From Desulfuromonas sp. (GTDB lineage: Bacteria; Desulfobacterota; Desulfuromonadia; Desulfuromonadales; Geopsychrobacteraceae), in assembly GCA_002869665.1 (NCBI GenBank), contig PKUG01000090.1:1-37468 (forward strand): a stretch of DNA of 37,468 bases. Reading direction: 5' to 3'. Each line of letters begins with the position of its first letter. Position 1 is the first letter of the stretch. Below, piece after piece: positions 16,335 to 25,696 of this stretch. The notes under the pieces were generated by a model, which saw nothing but the letters and a program-made list of their open reading frames with translations, made no database searches and was not told where the DNA came from. Made by a program: the position numbers and the translations under genes.

Positions 16335-17813
16335 TCAGCGTCGGCCGAAGATCGACCCCAGGACACCGCGAATGATCTGGCGACCGATCTGGGTGCCGAT
16401 GGAACGGGCGGCACTCTTCATCATTGCCTCGCCGGCACTCTCCCGTCGTCTGGCCGTCGGGGCATTCTTTTTCGTGGCCCGTTCCGCCGCCAGCCGTTCA
16501 CGTTCTGCCTGTTCTTCCCGCGCCGCTGCTTCCGCTTTCTTCTTCAGCAGTTCATAGGCCGATTCACGATCCACAGCCTGGTCATAACGGCTGCCGATGG
16601 GCGAGCGCTGCAGTAGTTCTTCCCGCCGCTTTGGCTCGATCGGCCCGATCTGCCCTTCCGGTGGAGCGATCAGGACCCGCTCGACCGGTTGCGGCGCACC
16701 TTTTTCATCGAGGACTGAAACCAGCGCTTCGCCGATCCCCAGTTCGGTGACCAGGGTTTCGGTCGAGAAGGCCGGATTGGGGCGGAACGATTCGGCCACC
16801 GCCTTGATTGTCTTTCGATCCTTCGGTGTGAAAGCACGCAGGGCATGTTCGATTTTCAGCCCCAGTTGGCCGAGAATCTCTTCGGGAATGTCGAGCGGGC
16901 TTTGGGTAATGAAATAGATCCCGACCCCTTTGGAACGGATCAGGCGAACGACCTGCTCAATTTTGTCCAGCAGGCTTTTCGGCGCATCATCGAAGAGCAG
17001 GTGCGCTTCGTCGAAGAAGAGAACCAGCTTCGGCCGCTCCTGATCCACGACCTCCGGCAGCTGTTCGAAAAGTTCGGCCAGCAACCAGAGCAGGAACGCG
17101 GCATAGACCTTGGGAGATTTATGGATCAGGGTGCTGGCGTCGAGCAGGCTGATGACCCCACGGCCGGAAAAATCGCAGTGCATCAGATCGCGCAGGTCGA
17201 GCGCGGGTTCGCCGAAGAACTGTTCTGCCCCCTGTTCTTCGAGCACCAGCAGGCGGCGCTGGATGGCGCCGATACTGGCAGAGGTAATATTGCCATAACT
17301 GTTGCGCAGCGATTCGCTGTTTTCCCCCATCCAGGCCAACAGCGCGCGCAAATCTTTGAGGTCGAGCAGGAGCATCCCCTGATCGTCAGCGATCTCAAAG
17401 GCGGCGTAGAGGATTCCCGTCTGTGTTTCGTTCAATTCCAGCAGGTTGGAAAGCAGTAGAGGCCCCATCTCGGAAATTGTTGTCCGCAACGGGTGTCCCT
17501 GGTTGCTGTCGATACTCCAGAACAGGGTCGGGCATGGTTGTTGGCGATAGGCTGACAAGGGGATCTGCGCCAGACGCTCATCGATCTTTTTGTGAGGGTG
17601 CCCTGGCTGCGCCAGTCCTGAGAGGTCCCCCTTGATGTCGGCGGCAAAGACCGGAACCCCCATGCGTGAAAAGCCTTCTGCCAGCACCTGGAGCGTGACG
17701 GTCTTGCCGGTTCCCGTGGCTCCGGCAATCAGGCCGTGGCGGTTGCTCATGCGCCCGGTTTGACAGATCAGTTTGCCGTTGCTGGCACCGAGTTCGATAG
17801 CTGCTGCTGACAT
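16335..17813 (-). CDS. HerA-like ATPase (DUF853 / YjgR family)
   Basis: A 492-residue P-loop NTPase of the HerA/FtsK superfamily. Walker A GATGTGKT at 31-38; Walker B LVLFFDEAH in the middle; arginine-finger and sensor region around VVRLIRSKGVGIYFITQSPLDIPEEILGQLG; LRAFTPKD after it. The C-terminal 80 residues are charged with a coiled-coil-like Glu/Arg stretch and a Gly-Arg-rich end. Full length for DUF853 proteins such as E. coli YjgR. The biochemical role of this subgroup is not established; HerA relatives translocate DNA with NurA, but no nuclease gene lies beside it. Appears monocistronic. Confidence 0.9.
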   Translation of the reverse strand: MSAAAIELGASNGKLICQTGRMSNRHGLIAGATGTGKTVTLQVLAEGFSRMGVPVFAADIKGDLSGLAQPGHPHKKIDERLAQIPLSAYRQQPCPTLFWSIDSNQGHPLRTTISEMGPLLLSNLLELNETQTGILYAAFEIADDQGMLLLDLKDLRALLAWMGENSESLRNSYGNITSASIGAIQRRLLVLEEQGAEQFFGEPALDLRDLMHCDFSGRGVISLLDASTLIHKSPKVYAAFLLWLLAELFEQLPEVVDQERPKLVLFFDEAHLLFDDAPKSLLDKIEQVVRLIRSKGVGIYFITQSPLDIPEEILGQLGLKIEHALRAFTPKDRKTIKAVAESFRPNPAFSTETLVTELGIGEALVSVLDEKGAPQPVERVLIAPPEGQIGPIEPKRREELLQRSPIGSRYDQAVDRESAYELLKKKAEAAAREEQAERERLAAERATKKNAPTARRRESAGEAMMKSAARSIGTQIGRQIIRGVLGSIFGRR

Positions 17814-17988
17814 CCGTTCCTCCCTGTGAGATCAATCACACTGATTATCTTTACCGGCTCAAAGTATAAACCAGATTTGTGGTCAGAACGACCAGGGAGA
17901 TGCGATTCCGGGAGAATATCCCCGGACTCCGGCTGAATTTCAAAACGCTGGTGGCCGTGTGTTCTGCCGCTGACGGGATGGTGCTTGT

Positions 17989-20424
17989 TCAGCTCTCGAC
18001 ATCGTTCGTGACGACAGTCGCACGCGGCAGAATGATGCTAAAGGTGGTTCCCCTGCCCAGCTTTGAATCGACAAAGAACTGACCCTGGTGGCGGTTGGTG
18101 ACGATCGAATAGGCCACCGAAAGCCCCAGTCCGGTTCCCTCGCCGACATTCTTGGTGCTGAAAAAGGGTTCCACGATCCGTTTTCTGATCGGCTCGGGAA
18201 TGCCGGGACCATTGTCGCTGATCGTCAGGGTAACGGTCTTGCTGCTGGCACTGGCCGCCAGTCTGATTTCCGGTTGTCGACCCTGGAGCGCCTCCTTGTG
18301 CAGCGCCTGACCGGCGTTTTTCAGAATGTTGAACACGACCTGCTGAATTTCAAAATGGATTGCCCGGATTGGTGGCAGATTAACCGGAACTTCGTTGATG
18401 ATTGCGATGTTTTTGAAATCGTGATGGGCTCTGAGGTCGTAATCGTGGGCCGTGAGGGCCAGCGCATCGTGGGTGATCTCGTACAGCGAACAGGACTCAC
18501 GGCTTGAGGTCGAGTCGTTGGTGAAGATCAACATATTCTGGATGATCTTGCTGCTGCGTTCGACAGCTGACGAGATGTTGCCGAGGAACTTACGAATCTG
18601 GCGCTGTTCCAGGTAGCTCTGGAGATTGTCGAGGTCGATGCCGAGCTCCTCGGCCCGGCGGCGGTTGGCGGGAACCTCGGGAGCCAGGCGTTGACCGATG
18701 TTCTGAGCCGACTGGCTGATGATGCTCAAGGGGTTGTTGATCTCATGCGCCATGCCGGCGGCCAGGCTGCCGATGGAGAGCATTTTCTCGGTCTGGATCA
18801 TCATCTCTTCGAGTTGCGCCTGCTCGGTGACGTCATCGATACGGATGACAATGTCGCACGAGTCTTCGAGGTCGAGGGGATAGGCGAAGATCAGCATGTT
18901 TCTGATGCTTCCATCTTCCTCGTGGTCGCATTTGGCCTGATAGCTGCGGTGTTTCTGGCAGCATTCCCCGATGATCTCGTCCAGGTAGGCGTCGAGGCAG
19001 GGGAGCAGTTCCACGGCGTTTCTTCCCTGGGCTGCGCTTCTGGTGATGCCGGTTTGTCCCGTTGCATGCTGATTCCATTCGATGATTCGGCCCGCTTCGT
19101 CAATCGCGGCGAGCAAAGAGGGCATGGCATCGATGATGTTACGCAGCTGATTGCGGTAAGCGTTGGCCGTGGCTTCGATCTGGCGACGTTTTTCCAGCAT
19201 CAGGTTGGCTGATTGAGCCAGTGCCCTGAACTCGGAAAAGCTCTGTTTCTTCAAATCGAGGGGCGTCGCCTGCTTGACGCTGTCATCGAAAAAGTTCTGG
19301 AATTCCCGAAAGCTGTTACGCAACAGCAGCTTGAGCCGGTAGGAGAAGAGGGTGCCGACGAGTAACAGCAGGCTGAGGATTCCGATGATCGTCGCTACCT
19401 TGACGCGCATATCAGTTTTACGTTGGGCCAGCAGTCGAGCCAGTTGTGGGTCGATTTCGGCGATGCTGCCACCGTTGCCGATGTACATGCCCCACCCCGG
19501 GATCCCGGCGACATAGCTGACCCTGTGGTGGCCGAGCTTGTCGTGAGGCAGGGCGAAATCGTGGTGCAGGTAACCACCGCCGTTTTGGGCCAGTTCAATC
19601 AGGTTGCGGATTCTTTCGGCGTTCCGTTCTTCTCCCTCCTCTTGGCTATGTTCCTTGAGCGGCCCGGCAAGAACCTCCCCTTGGTAGTTGCCGAGGAAGA
19701 AACAGCTGCCGTCATCCAGTTCCATGCCGTCGATCCGTTTGGTCAACTCCTGTTTAAGATTGTCCGTGATGTCGGAAAGGTAACCGCCGCTGCCGATGAA
19801 CCAGTCGAGGGGGGCAAAGTACTTGATATAGGAAATTTTCGGATATTCGTGCTGGCGATCACTCAGCTTTGGCCAGTTGTATTCCAGGTAGCCTTCTCCT
19901 TGTGTCCGAACAAGTTCAACCGCGTCACTGAACTCGCGTTTACTTTGACCATCAATCAGTTCCAGGGCATTCGTCCCTGCCCATTGGGGGGCCGGTGGGT
20001 AGAGTTGAATGACTCCGTTCAAGTCGGCAGCGAAGTAATACCCTTCGCCATCCTGGAAGCGGATCGCCTCCAGGGCCGCTCTGATCATGGCGATGATCTC
20101 GGCTCGGGAGTAACGGTCCTTGTTGGTGGTGTAGATGTTTTCGGCGATGGTCAGTGCTTCGGAGACCCGGCGTTGCAGGTTGTGCCTGGCTTCTTTCTGC
20201 AGGTCGTTACGGCGCTTCATCAAGCGATTGATAAAGTCTTCGACCCGCACCTTCTGCATGGTCATCTGTTTCTCAACGGCCTGTTTTTTGAGGATTTCCG
20301 TCTGGTTATGAATCTGTTTCTGATTGCTGTGGATCCAAAAGCCGCCGATCAGAACGACAGACATCAGGATTCCGACGAGGTAGAGGAAGAAAAAACGATT
20401 GGTCAGGCTGGTACTGTTGAACAT
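17989..20424 (-). CDS. Orphan Cache-domain sensor histidine kinase
   Basis: An 811-residue membrane kinase. TM1 about 10-31; extracytoplasmic region 32-340 with two Cache_2-type modules (GEGYYFAADLNGVIQLYPP and the WFIGSGGYLSD end of module one; GGGYLHHDFALPHD and WGMYIGNGGSIAEID of module two); TM2 about 342-363; PAS-like domain about 420-540; His-kinase dimerisation helix with MAHEINNPLSII, His560 the phosphosite; HATPase with NILKNAGQAL, DNGPGIPEP and GTGLGLSVAYSIV. Start at Met 20424 begins the membrane helix; an in-frame upstream start adds 50 residues unlike a signal anchor. No response regulator is adjacent, so its partner is elsewhere. Ligand unknown; Cache_2 domains often bind small carboxylates. 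Confidence 0.92.
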   Translation of the reverse strand: MFNSTSLTNRFFFLYLVGILMSVVLIGGFWIHSNQKQIHNQTEILKKQAVEKQMTMQKVRVEDFINRLMKRRNDLQKEARHNLQRRVSEALTIAENIYTTNKDRYSRAEIIAMIRAALEAIRFQDGEGYYFAADLNGVIQLYPPAPQWAGTNALELIDGQSKREFSDAVELVRTQGEGYLEYNWPKLSDRQHEYPKISYIKYFAPLDWFIGSGGYLSDITDNLKQELTKRIDGMELDDGSCFFLGNYQGEVLAGPLKEHSQEEGEERNAERIRNLIELAQNGGGYLHHDFALPHDKLGHHRVSYVAGIPGWGMYIGNGGSIAEIDPQLARLLAQRKTDMRVKVATIIGILSLLLLVGTLFSYRLKLLLRNSFREFQNFFDDSVKQATPLDLKKQSFSEFRALAQSANLMLEKRRQIEATANAYRNQLRNIIDAMPSLLAAIDEAGRIIEWNQHATGQTGITRSAAQGRNAVELLPCLDAYLDEIIGECCQKHRSYQAKCDHEEDGSIRNMLIFAYPLDLEDSCDIVIRIDDVTEQAQLEEMMIQTEKMLSIGSLAAGMAHEINNPLSIISQSAQNIGQRLAPEVPANRRRAEELGIDLDNLQSYLEQRQIRKFLGNISSAVERSSKIIQNMLIFTNDSTSSRESCSLYEITHDALALTAHDYDLRAHHDFKNIAIINEVPVNLPPIRAIHFEIQQVVFNILKNAGQALHKEALQGRQPEIRLAASASSKTVTLTISDNGPGIPEPIRKRIVEPFFSTKNVGEGTGLGLSVAYSIVTNRHQGQFFVDSKLGRGTTFSIILPRATVVTNDVES

Positions 20425-20609
20425 GTCGACATTCCACTGTTTATTGGAAATGCATCGGCTCGGGGGAGGTGAACCGCCCCATAACGAGCCCGGCTTCACG
20501 CTTGCTGCGACAAGTCGAAACAGATGCCGTTTGTCCCCCCCGGGATGCTGATCCTGTTGATGAGTCAGCGACAAACGGTTACAAGTCTGGTGGTTGAAGT
20601 TGAATAGCT

Positions 20610-20639
20610 AGTATCTGATTGGATAAAATATAAAGTCAA
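20610..20639 (-). promoter_or_regulatory. Candidate promoter of the orphan histidine kinase
   Basis: TTGACT (20634-20639), 18 bp, GATACT (20610-20615) on minus, inside an AT-rich stretch 186 bp upstream of the kinase start. The rest of the 428-bp gap 20425-20852 holds no gene; it has a 13-bp direct repeat GCCGTCGTGATGA at 20722 and 20801. Confidence 0.4.
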
Positions 20640-20852
20640 ATTAATTTGCCATGGCTAATCAAAAATCGATAACCATCGAATTAATCAAGATTTTTTTTGT
20701 GTTTATGTCGAGGTTGATTTAGCCGTCGTGATGAATGGGAGGCTTTTACCCAAGAAATAGGCCGGCCGGGGGGAGGATCCGGCTGAAACTAGCAGGTTGT
20801 GCCGTCGTGATGAGAGATGTTCAGGATTGCGAAGCCGAAATGGGGGGGAGAC

Positions 20853-21344
20853 TCAGGCGTCGAGGATTTCTTTTTTCAAGCGGTCAAACTCTTCCCGGGA
20901 GATCAGCCCCTCTTCGAGCATGTGACTCAGTTCGGAGAGTTCCTTCATGTGGCCCGCTTTCGGAGCGTCGAGTTGTTTGACGTCGCGACTATCGTCCTGG
21001 ATCAGCTTGATGTTGTCATCGCGGTGCCCAAGTTTGACGGAAGCCATTCCGCCAAGCAGGCTGACTTCGACGGTACGGTCCTGCAGGGCGGGGTCGGACA
21101 TGAATTCGCGCAGAGCCTGCTTGTGCTGCTTGAAGTAGTGGTAGAAGTAGTAACCCGAACCGGCAATCAGGGCGATTCCGGCGATGAAAATCAGCCAGCG
21201 GAAATCGTAAACCCCCTTGATCAAGACCACGGCGACGCCGAGGGCGATCATCAGCAGGACGTGCAACAGCAGGACCACATAGCCCATCATGACACCGCTG
21301 AAGATTCCGCGGTTCTGTTCGTTCTCTATTTTCATTTCAGTCAT
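20853..21344 (-). CDS. SHOCT-domain membrane protein
   Basis: A 163-residue protein with two membrane helices (about 15-42 and 47-68), a soluble middle with GGMASVKLGHRDDNIKL, and a C-terminal SHOCT motif (LSHMLEEGLISREEFDRLKKEIL). SHOCT domains are short helical modules of unclear, probably oligomerising role. Start Met 21344 follows AGGGGACGG; upstream in-frame ATGs at 21359 and 21464 add Cys-rich sequence unlike a protein N-terminus. Function unknown. Confidence 0.75.
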   Translation of the reverse strand: MTEMKIENEQNRGIFSGVMMGYVVLLLHVLLMIALGVAVVLIKGVYDFRWLIFIAGIALIAGSGYYFYHYFKQHKQALREFMSDPALQDRTVEVSLLGGMASVKLGHRDDNIKLIQDDSRDVKQLDAPKAGHMKELSELSHMLEEGLISREEFDRLKKEILDA

Positions 21345-21616
21345 CCGTCCCCTGTTCATGCCTATCAAGAATAGCATGGAGAGGGGGGTGCGGTCCGGTT
21401 GTTTCGTAAATAAATGTAGAATGCAGCAGCACAGATTTTTATCACCAATCAGGGGCTGTGACAATGACTATTCGGGAATGGCTATATCGTTCGGTCGGGG
21501 GAAGGCTGGATGTTGCCGTTGGCGGATTGTTGATGAGTCTATACAGCCAAGAATGGGGTAATCGTCCCGGTCATCGATATGACAACCGGGACGATTGACG
21601 GGAGTTTCAGGTTCCG

Positions 21617-22354
21617 CTAGCGCAGGGTGTCATCAAGGTACTCGGAGAAACGTTTCCAGGATTTCTCATCGGCATCCTTGCGGTAGCGCGGAGAATCGAA
21701 AACCGAGAAAGCATGGGGCGCACCGCTGTAAGTGATCATCTCGTGATTAATCTGGGCGGCTTCAAGTTCCTTGGCCAGCGTGGCGAAATCATCCATGGTG
21801 ACCGAGGTGTCGGCCGTGCCATGAAGGATCAGCAGCTTTCCTTGCGTCCCGGAATAGTCCTGCCCTTCCGGGGTTTGCAGTCCGCCGTGGAAGGTGACGA
21901 ATCCTTTGAGACAGGCTCCGGAGCGGGCGAATTCGAGAACCACAGTGCCGCCGAAACAGTAGCCCATGGCGACCGCATTTTCGATGTCGCCCCCCTGCTT
22001 TTTCGCAGTTGCCAGGGCGGCGTTAAGTAGGGTCCGCATTCGTGGACGGTCGGCGTAGAGTGCGCCGGTCAGGCTCTTTTTGTCGGCGGTCTCGGTCGGG
22101 CGGATCCCCTTGCCGAACATGTCGGCGGCAAAGACCGCGTAGCCCTGGTCGGCGAGCATCTGCGCGCGTTTGACCTCGTAATCGGTCAGGCCGTCCCAGT
22201 CATGGATCAGTAGTACCAGCGGCGCATCGTCCGTCGGGGAGATGTAATAGCCGGTGAAGGGTTCACCATTCACCGAGTAGTCGACGTACTGCCCGGCCGC
22301 AAATGCGGGCAGAGTAAAGAGACAGAAACAGAGGGTTAAGAACAGTCTATTCAT
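21617..22354 (-). CDS. Exported dienelactone-hydrolase-family protein
   Basis: A 245-residue alpha/beta hydrolase with a signal peptide (1-20, cut near FAAGQ), so it acts outside the cytoplasm, unlike classical dienelactone hydrolases. Catalytic set: nucleophile Cys133 in GYCFGG, Asp in LHGTADTSV, His in GAPHAF. The oxyanion region is LIHDWDGL. The family hydrolyses lactones and esters; the natural substrate here is unknown. Ribosome site AAGGAGG before ATG 22354. No partner genes indicate a pathway. Confidence 0.88.
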   Translation of the reverse strand: MNRLFLTLCFCLFTLPAFAAGQYVDYSVNGEPFTGYYISPTDDAPLVLLIHDWDGLTDYEVKRAQMLADQGYAVFAADMFGKGIRPTETADKKSLTGALYADRPRMRTLLNAALATAKKQGGDIENAVAMGYCFGGTVVLEFARSGACLKGFVTFHGGLQTPEGQDYSGTQGKLLILHGTADTSVTMDDFATLAKELEAAQINHEMITYSGAPHAFSVFDSPRYRKDADEKSWKRFSEYLDDTLR

Positions 22355-22460
22355 GTGCAGCCTCCTTGGGCTAAAGATGACTTATTTCGTCACATATTAG
22401 CACTGTTCGAAGGCTACGCAATAGAGAGGGATGGAGATTTTTTACTGAAAATCAGTAAGT

Positions 22461-23120
22461 TCAGCCTGATTCTCCGGTAGTGATAGCTGTCAGAGCCCGG
22501 GCAATGGCTTTGCCGTCGGCCAGCTCTTTGGCCGCCAGAAGTTCGCCCCAGGTCGCCATTTTGCTGAGAATCTTGTTGTAGGTTTCCACGGGATCGCCGT
22601 CGAGCAGCAGGGCGAGGATCAGTTCCTTGCGGTTCATCCCCCGGTCGCGCCAGACGGCCAGGTCCGCCGGGTCGACCCGGAAATAGCGGATCAGTTGCAG
22701 ATCGAAGATATGGTCGGCGAGCAGTTCGGGATTCGTCGCTTTATTGCGATAGGGCTCATCGAGTTGCTGTGGCGTGAGATTCAGCGTGTCGATGACCGCC
22801 GGCCAGTTGCCGTGGGTTGCGTAGAGATCGCTGATCTCTCCCGGCTGTTTACCGCTGCGGACAGTCAGGTCGTGAAGGATCCAGAGCCAGATGTCGCTGA
22901 TACCCGACATCCTCGCCTTGACCAGGTCGCGTTTGTCGGCTCCGTAGATAGCGGCGATCAACGAGTTCTGAGCCGTGGCGAGAAAAAAGGGGTCAGCGGC
23001 GGACTTGTCGGTGTGGTCGTAAGTCCGGTCCTGAAAACAGTGGCAACTGATCGTCGATTCGGCCATGGCCGCAAAGGGGAGGGCGATCAGGATTAGGGCT
23101 GTCAGCAGCAGGGTGCGCAT
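22461..23120 (-). CDS. Secreted protein of unknown family
   Basis: A 219-residue protein. Residues 1-20 form a cleavable signal peptide (ending AMAES). The mature part opens with a close Cys pair (SCHCF), then a mostly helical sequence with GISDIWLWILHDLTVRSG, LDEPYRNKATNPELLADHIFDLQLI and a Lys/Glu-rich end. The CxC near the N-terminus might bind metal or haem, but there is no CxxCH. I do not recognise the family. It is separated by about 75 bp from the ketopantoate-reductase-like gene upstream and could be cotranscribed with it. Confidence 0.7.
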   Translation of the reverse strand: MRTLLLTALILIALPFAAMAESTISCHCFQDRTYDHTDKSAADPFFLATAQNSLIAAIYGADKRDLVKARMSGISDIWLWILHDLTVRSGKQPGEISDLYATHGNWPAVIDTLNLTPQQLDEPYRNKATNPELLADHIFDLQLIRYFRVDPADLAVWRDRGMNRKELILALLLDGDPVETYNKILSKMATWGELLAAKELADGKAIARALTAITTGESG

Positions 23121-23196
23121 GGTCGGTCTCCTGTCATCAATTTCAGGCAGGATAGCACGACTGCTGGACGGGAAAATTGACCGGGATCAAGTGACG

Positions 23197-24123
23197 TTAG
23201 GCTGATTGTCCTGCAAGTTCCAGCACGCTGATGATCTGGTGGACAATGCGGTTGACCGGGGTCGAGATGCCGTACTTCTTCCCCAGTTCGATAACTTTAC
23301 CGCCGAAGATCTCCAGCTCGGTCTTACGCCCGGCTTCGATGTCCTGAAGCATTGAGGTCTTGCCCTCTGGGGCGAGGGAGTTGAGGATCGGCGGCCAGTT
23401 GGCAAGGTCTTTCTCCGTCAGGTCGACCCCTTCCACTTCCGCCAGACGGATCACTTCGAGCATCAGTTCGCGTACCAGTTCCTGCGCCGCCGGGGTCTGC
23501 TGGATAATCCCGTAAGGGGCGCGCATCACCGCCGAGGCCTGGTTGGCGCCGACGTTGATCATGAATTTCCACCACAGGGTGCGGATCATGTCGGCCGGAA
23601 CATCATGGGTAATCCCCGCACGGGTGAAGATGTCCCGCACGGCCAGAACGCGCGGGCTCGGCTGGTTGTTGCGCGCTTCACCGAAGATGTGGCGGCCGGG
23701 GTTGCTGAAGCGGATGCCGCTTTCGTCGCGCACGGAATCGATCCCCACCGAAATGCCGTACAGAACCTTCTCCACACCATAAAGTTCAGCAATCGCCGCT
23801 TCGCTGTCGAGGCCGTTCATGAAGGAGACGATGGTTGTCTGGTCGCCGACCAGATTGCGCAGGTCGGGGAGGGCGTCATCGAGATGCTGATGCTTGAGAG
23901 TGACGATGATCAGATCCGCCGGGGAGGTCTCCTCATCCGGACGCATCAGCGGCGGCATGAGCTTGTTGCCGTTGACGACAATGCCATCGCGCTTGAGGCG
24001 TTCGTAGCGTTCACCGTCGGCAATGACGCAGGTTTCGATATTTTCGGTCGCCAGGAAGCGTTCGGCAAAGAATGCGCCGACCGCACCCAGGCCGAGGATG
24101 ACGATTTTTTGTGTTTTGGACAT
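23197..24123 (-). CDS. panE: 2-dehydropantoate 2-reductase family protein
   Basis: A 308-residue NADPH-dependent ketopantoate reductase-type enzyme, which makes pantoate for pantothenate and CoA synthesis. Rossmann motif GLGAVGAFFAE at the N-terminus; VTLKHQHLDDAL; FMNGLDSEAAIAELYG with the catalytic-Asn region; a helix with WWKFMINVGANQASAV (family Lys and Asn); and the C-terminal TSMLQDIEAGRKTELE segment with the conserved Glu. No other pantothenate gene is near, and paralogues may use other 2-oxo acids, so the symbol is tentative. ATG 24123 is preferred over ATG 24135 because GGA lies 7 nt upstream. Confidence 0.85.
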   Translation of the reverse strand: MSKTQKIVILGLGAVGAFFAERFLATENIETCVIADGERYERLKRDGIVVNGNKLMPPLMRPDEETSPADLIIVTLKHQHLDDALPDLRNLVGDQTTIVSFMNGLDSEAAIAELYGVEKVLYGISVGIDSVRDESGIRFSNPGRHIFGEARNNQPSPRVLAVRDIFTRAGITHDVPADMIRTLWWKFMINVGANQASAVMRAPYGIIQQTPAAQELVRELMLEVIRLAEVEGVDLTEKDLANWPPILNSLAPEGKTSMLQDIEAGRKTELEIFGGKVIELGKKYGISTPVNRIVHQIISVLELAGQSA

Positions 24124-24201
24124 TTGGGGTTCCATCTGAATGAATTGATGTCAGGTATGATTAGGATAACTGAAATTGGATCTGGTGGGCAGAGTCGTCA
24201 G

Positions 24202-24489
24202 CTATGTTATTTTTTTATCCGCTCTTTGTGCCATGAATACGTAAAACCAGCCGGCACCCATGGCGGCGATCACCGGGGCCAGGTACAATCCCCATGCGTC
24301 GATTTTCAGTAGCTTGGAACAATAGAGGATGGCGTAAACGAGAGATATTTCAAGCACAATAGATACAGAGAAGTATGACCAATAGGGAGGCAGTCCGTGT
24401 TTGCGCCGCCGGTTGTTGATCGTGACCGGTACCAGCCAGATGCCGCTGTACAAGAGAATGACCAGTAAGATTTCAAATGCTCCGATCAA
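24202..24489 (-). CDS. Small membrane protein of unknown function
   Basis: A 95-residue hydrophobic protein with three predicted helices (about 4-22, 38-60, 67-88), a basic loop NNRRRKHG and a charged C-terminus. The only plausible start is TTG 24489, preceded by AGGAAG at 5 nt. No family recognised. It begins a run of small genes with lower GC content than the flanks. Confidence 0.55.
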   Translation of the reverse strand: MIGAFEILLVILLYSGIWLVPVTINNRRRKHGLPPYWSYFSVSIVLEISLVYAILYCSKLLKIDAWGLYLAPVIAAMGAGWFYVFMAQRADKKIT

Positions 24490-24538
24490 TTGATCTTCCT
24501 GTCTCCGATAACCATTTCAGGCATATCTCAACCGGCGG

Positions 24539-24856
24539 TTAAAGGGCATAGTCACGTTCAACCTTGCAGATTCTGGTTTTAAAGGTCGAATACCATTTTT
24601 CTCGGCCGAGTTGTTGCGCCTGCTGGTGTTCAAGATTTGCCTTCCACCTTTTGATCGATTCTAGATCGGCCCAATAGGAGACGGTTATCCCAACGTCCTC
24701 TCGCGCCGATTCCACACCGAGAAATCCGGGTTGCTGTGCAGCCATCTCAACCATCCTCTCCGCCATTGCGCCATAGCCGTTGTCGCCTTCGGTGCGAAGT
24801 GAGGTGAAGATAACAGCGTAGTAGGGTGGGGGTGGGGTGGTGGCTATGAGGGTCAT
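24539..24856 (-). CDS. Antibiotic-biosynthesis-monooxygenase (ABM) fold protein
   Basis: A 105-residue protein of the dimeric alpha/beta-barrel ABM family. The typical pattern is clear: YYAVIFTSLRTEG at the start, MVEMAAQQPGFLGVES, VTVSYWADLESIKRWK-like segment and HQQAQQLGREKWYSTFKTRI. Such proteins include haem-degrading and quinol monooxygenases, but many are uncharacterised. No haem-uptake genes are near. Start 24856 follows AGGA. Confidence 0.85.
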   Translation of the reverse strand: MTLIATTPPPPYYAVIFTSLRTEGDNGYGAMAERMVEMAAQQPGFLGVESAREDVGITVSYWADLESIKRWKANLEHQQAQQLGREKWYSTFKTRICKVERDYAL

Positions 24857-24923
24857 GGAAAGTCCTGAACTGGAGGGCTGCGTTGTTTATAAAATTTTCA
24901 AAGGTGCGACACAATATGACGAG

Positions 24924-25181
24924 CTATTTTAAATAGATTTCGAGTTTGTCACGTTTGTTTGGATCGTTCGGATCCATACAAAGACATTGTTCCATTCCAC
25001 CTCGGTCAGCGGGGAAATATTTGTATCTTCCGTAACCATTCTCTTCACATTTTGACTGACAATCATGTTTGGACGAATAGTATCCGACTATTGCAAGCAC
25101 AAAAGCCGCTCCTAAGATCGGTAGAAATATCCATTTGGCAATCCTGATTTCAAAAGAAGATGGAATTTCAGAAAGGGACAT
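24924..25181 (-). CDS. Small Cys-containing membrane protein of unknown function
   Basis: An 85-residue protein with one membrane helix (about 16-34) and a soluble part with four Cys in two pairs (CQSKCEE and CLC), likely forming disulphides if outside the cytoplasm. An AGGAGG ribosome site precedes ATG 25181. It lies in the AT-rich patch with other small genes. No family recognised. Confidence 0.6.
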   Translation of the reverse strand: MSLSEIPSSFEIRIAKWIFLPILGAAFVLAIVGYYSSKHDCQSKCEENGYGRYKYFPADRGGMEQCLCMDPNDPNKRDKLEIYLK

Positions 25182-25239
25182 GCTTTCTCCTCCTGTCTTT
25201 CTTTAGTGTCGATATCACTACGATTAGGCTTGTTAATGT

Positions 25240-25620
25240 TTAGGAATGAAAGCCTGTAGCGCCGTTATCTGAATTTGGCGGTGAAACGCTGCTTTTTGTT
25301 TTAGCATTAGAGGCTTTGTAGAGATAAAACAAGAAAATCACCGGCCATATGGCAGCAAGAAAGAAGAGTACGACTGAAGCTTCACCAAGGATTTGTACCG
25401 ATATCAGTGTCAAAAAAATTAAAACAGGAAATAGAAGGGGAGTAATTATGCCTTTAAAAACGTCATATTTTATCCCAATAATTATCCCAATAGCCACATG
25501 TAGAATTTGGAGCGTCGCAAAAAAATCAAATGCATCAATTCCGATAAAATCATAAGCATTTACATGTGATGGGTAAAAAATTAAAAAAAACAAAAATATA
25601 TAGTGTTGGTATGTTTTCAT
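25240..25620 (-). CDS. Small multi-helix membrane protein of unknown function
   Basis: A 126-residue protein, strongly hydrophobic with about four helices; the first may be a signal peptide ending near HVNAY. The C-terminal 20 residues are polar. Start ATG 25620 follows TAAGG; a longer upstream frame lacks a ribosome site and crosses the inverted repeat at 25656-25696. Codon use is A/T-rich compared with the neighbours, which suggests acquisition. No family recognised. Confidence 0.55.
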   Translation of the reverse strand: MKTYQHYIFLFFLIFYPSHVNAYDFIGIDAFDFFATLQILHVAIGIIIGIKYDVFKGIITPLLFPVLIFLTLISVQILGEASVVLFFLAAIWPVIFLFYLYKASNAKTKSSVSPPNSDNGATGFHS

Positions 25621-25655
25621 TTTAACCTTATGTACGTTGATGTAGCTAGTTAAAC

Positions 25656-25696
25656 GACAAATGCCATCCGTAATAGATATGCGGATGGCATTTGTC
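25656..25696 (-). terminator. Perfect 15-bp inverted repeat, probable terminator
   Basis: GACAAATGCCATCCG (25656-25670) and CGGATGGCATTTGTC (25682-25696) around an 11-nt loop. It lies about 90 bp after the stop of the Fe-S protein gene on minus, before the AT-rich gene patch. There is only a weak T-tract on minus (GTTTAAC), so a regulatory or mobile-element role is also possible. Confidence 0.5.

Noticed and set aside
20722-20813. Direct repeat GCCGTCGTGATGA as an operator
   Set aside because: Only two 13-bp copies far upstream of both flanking genes, without symmetry or link to a promoter.
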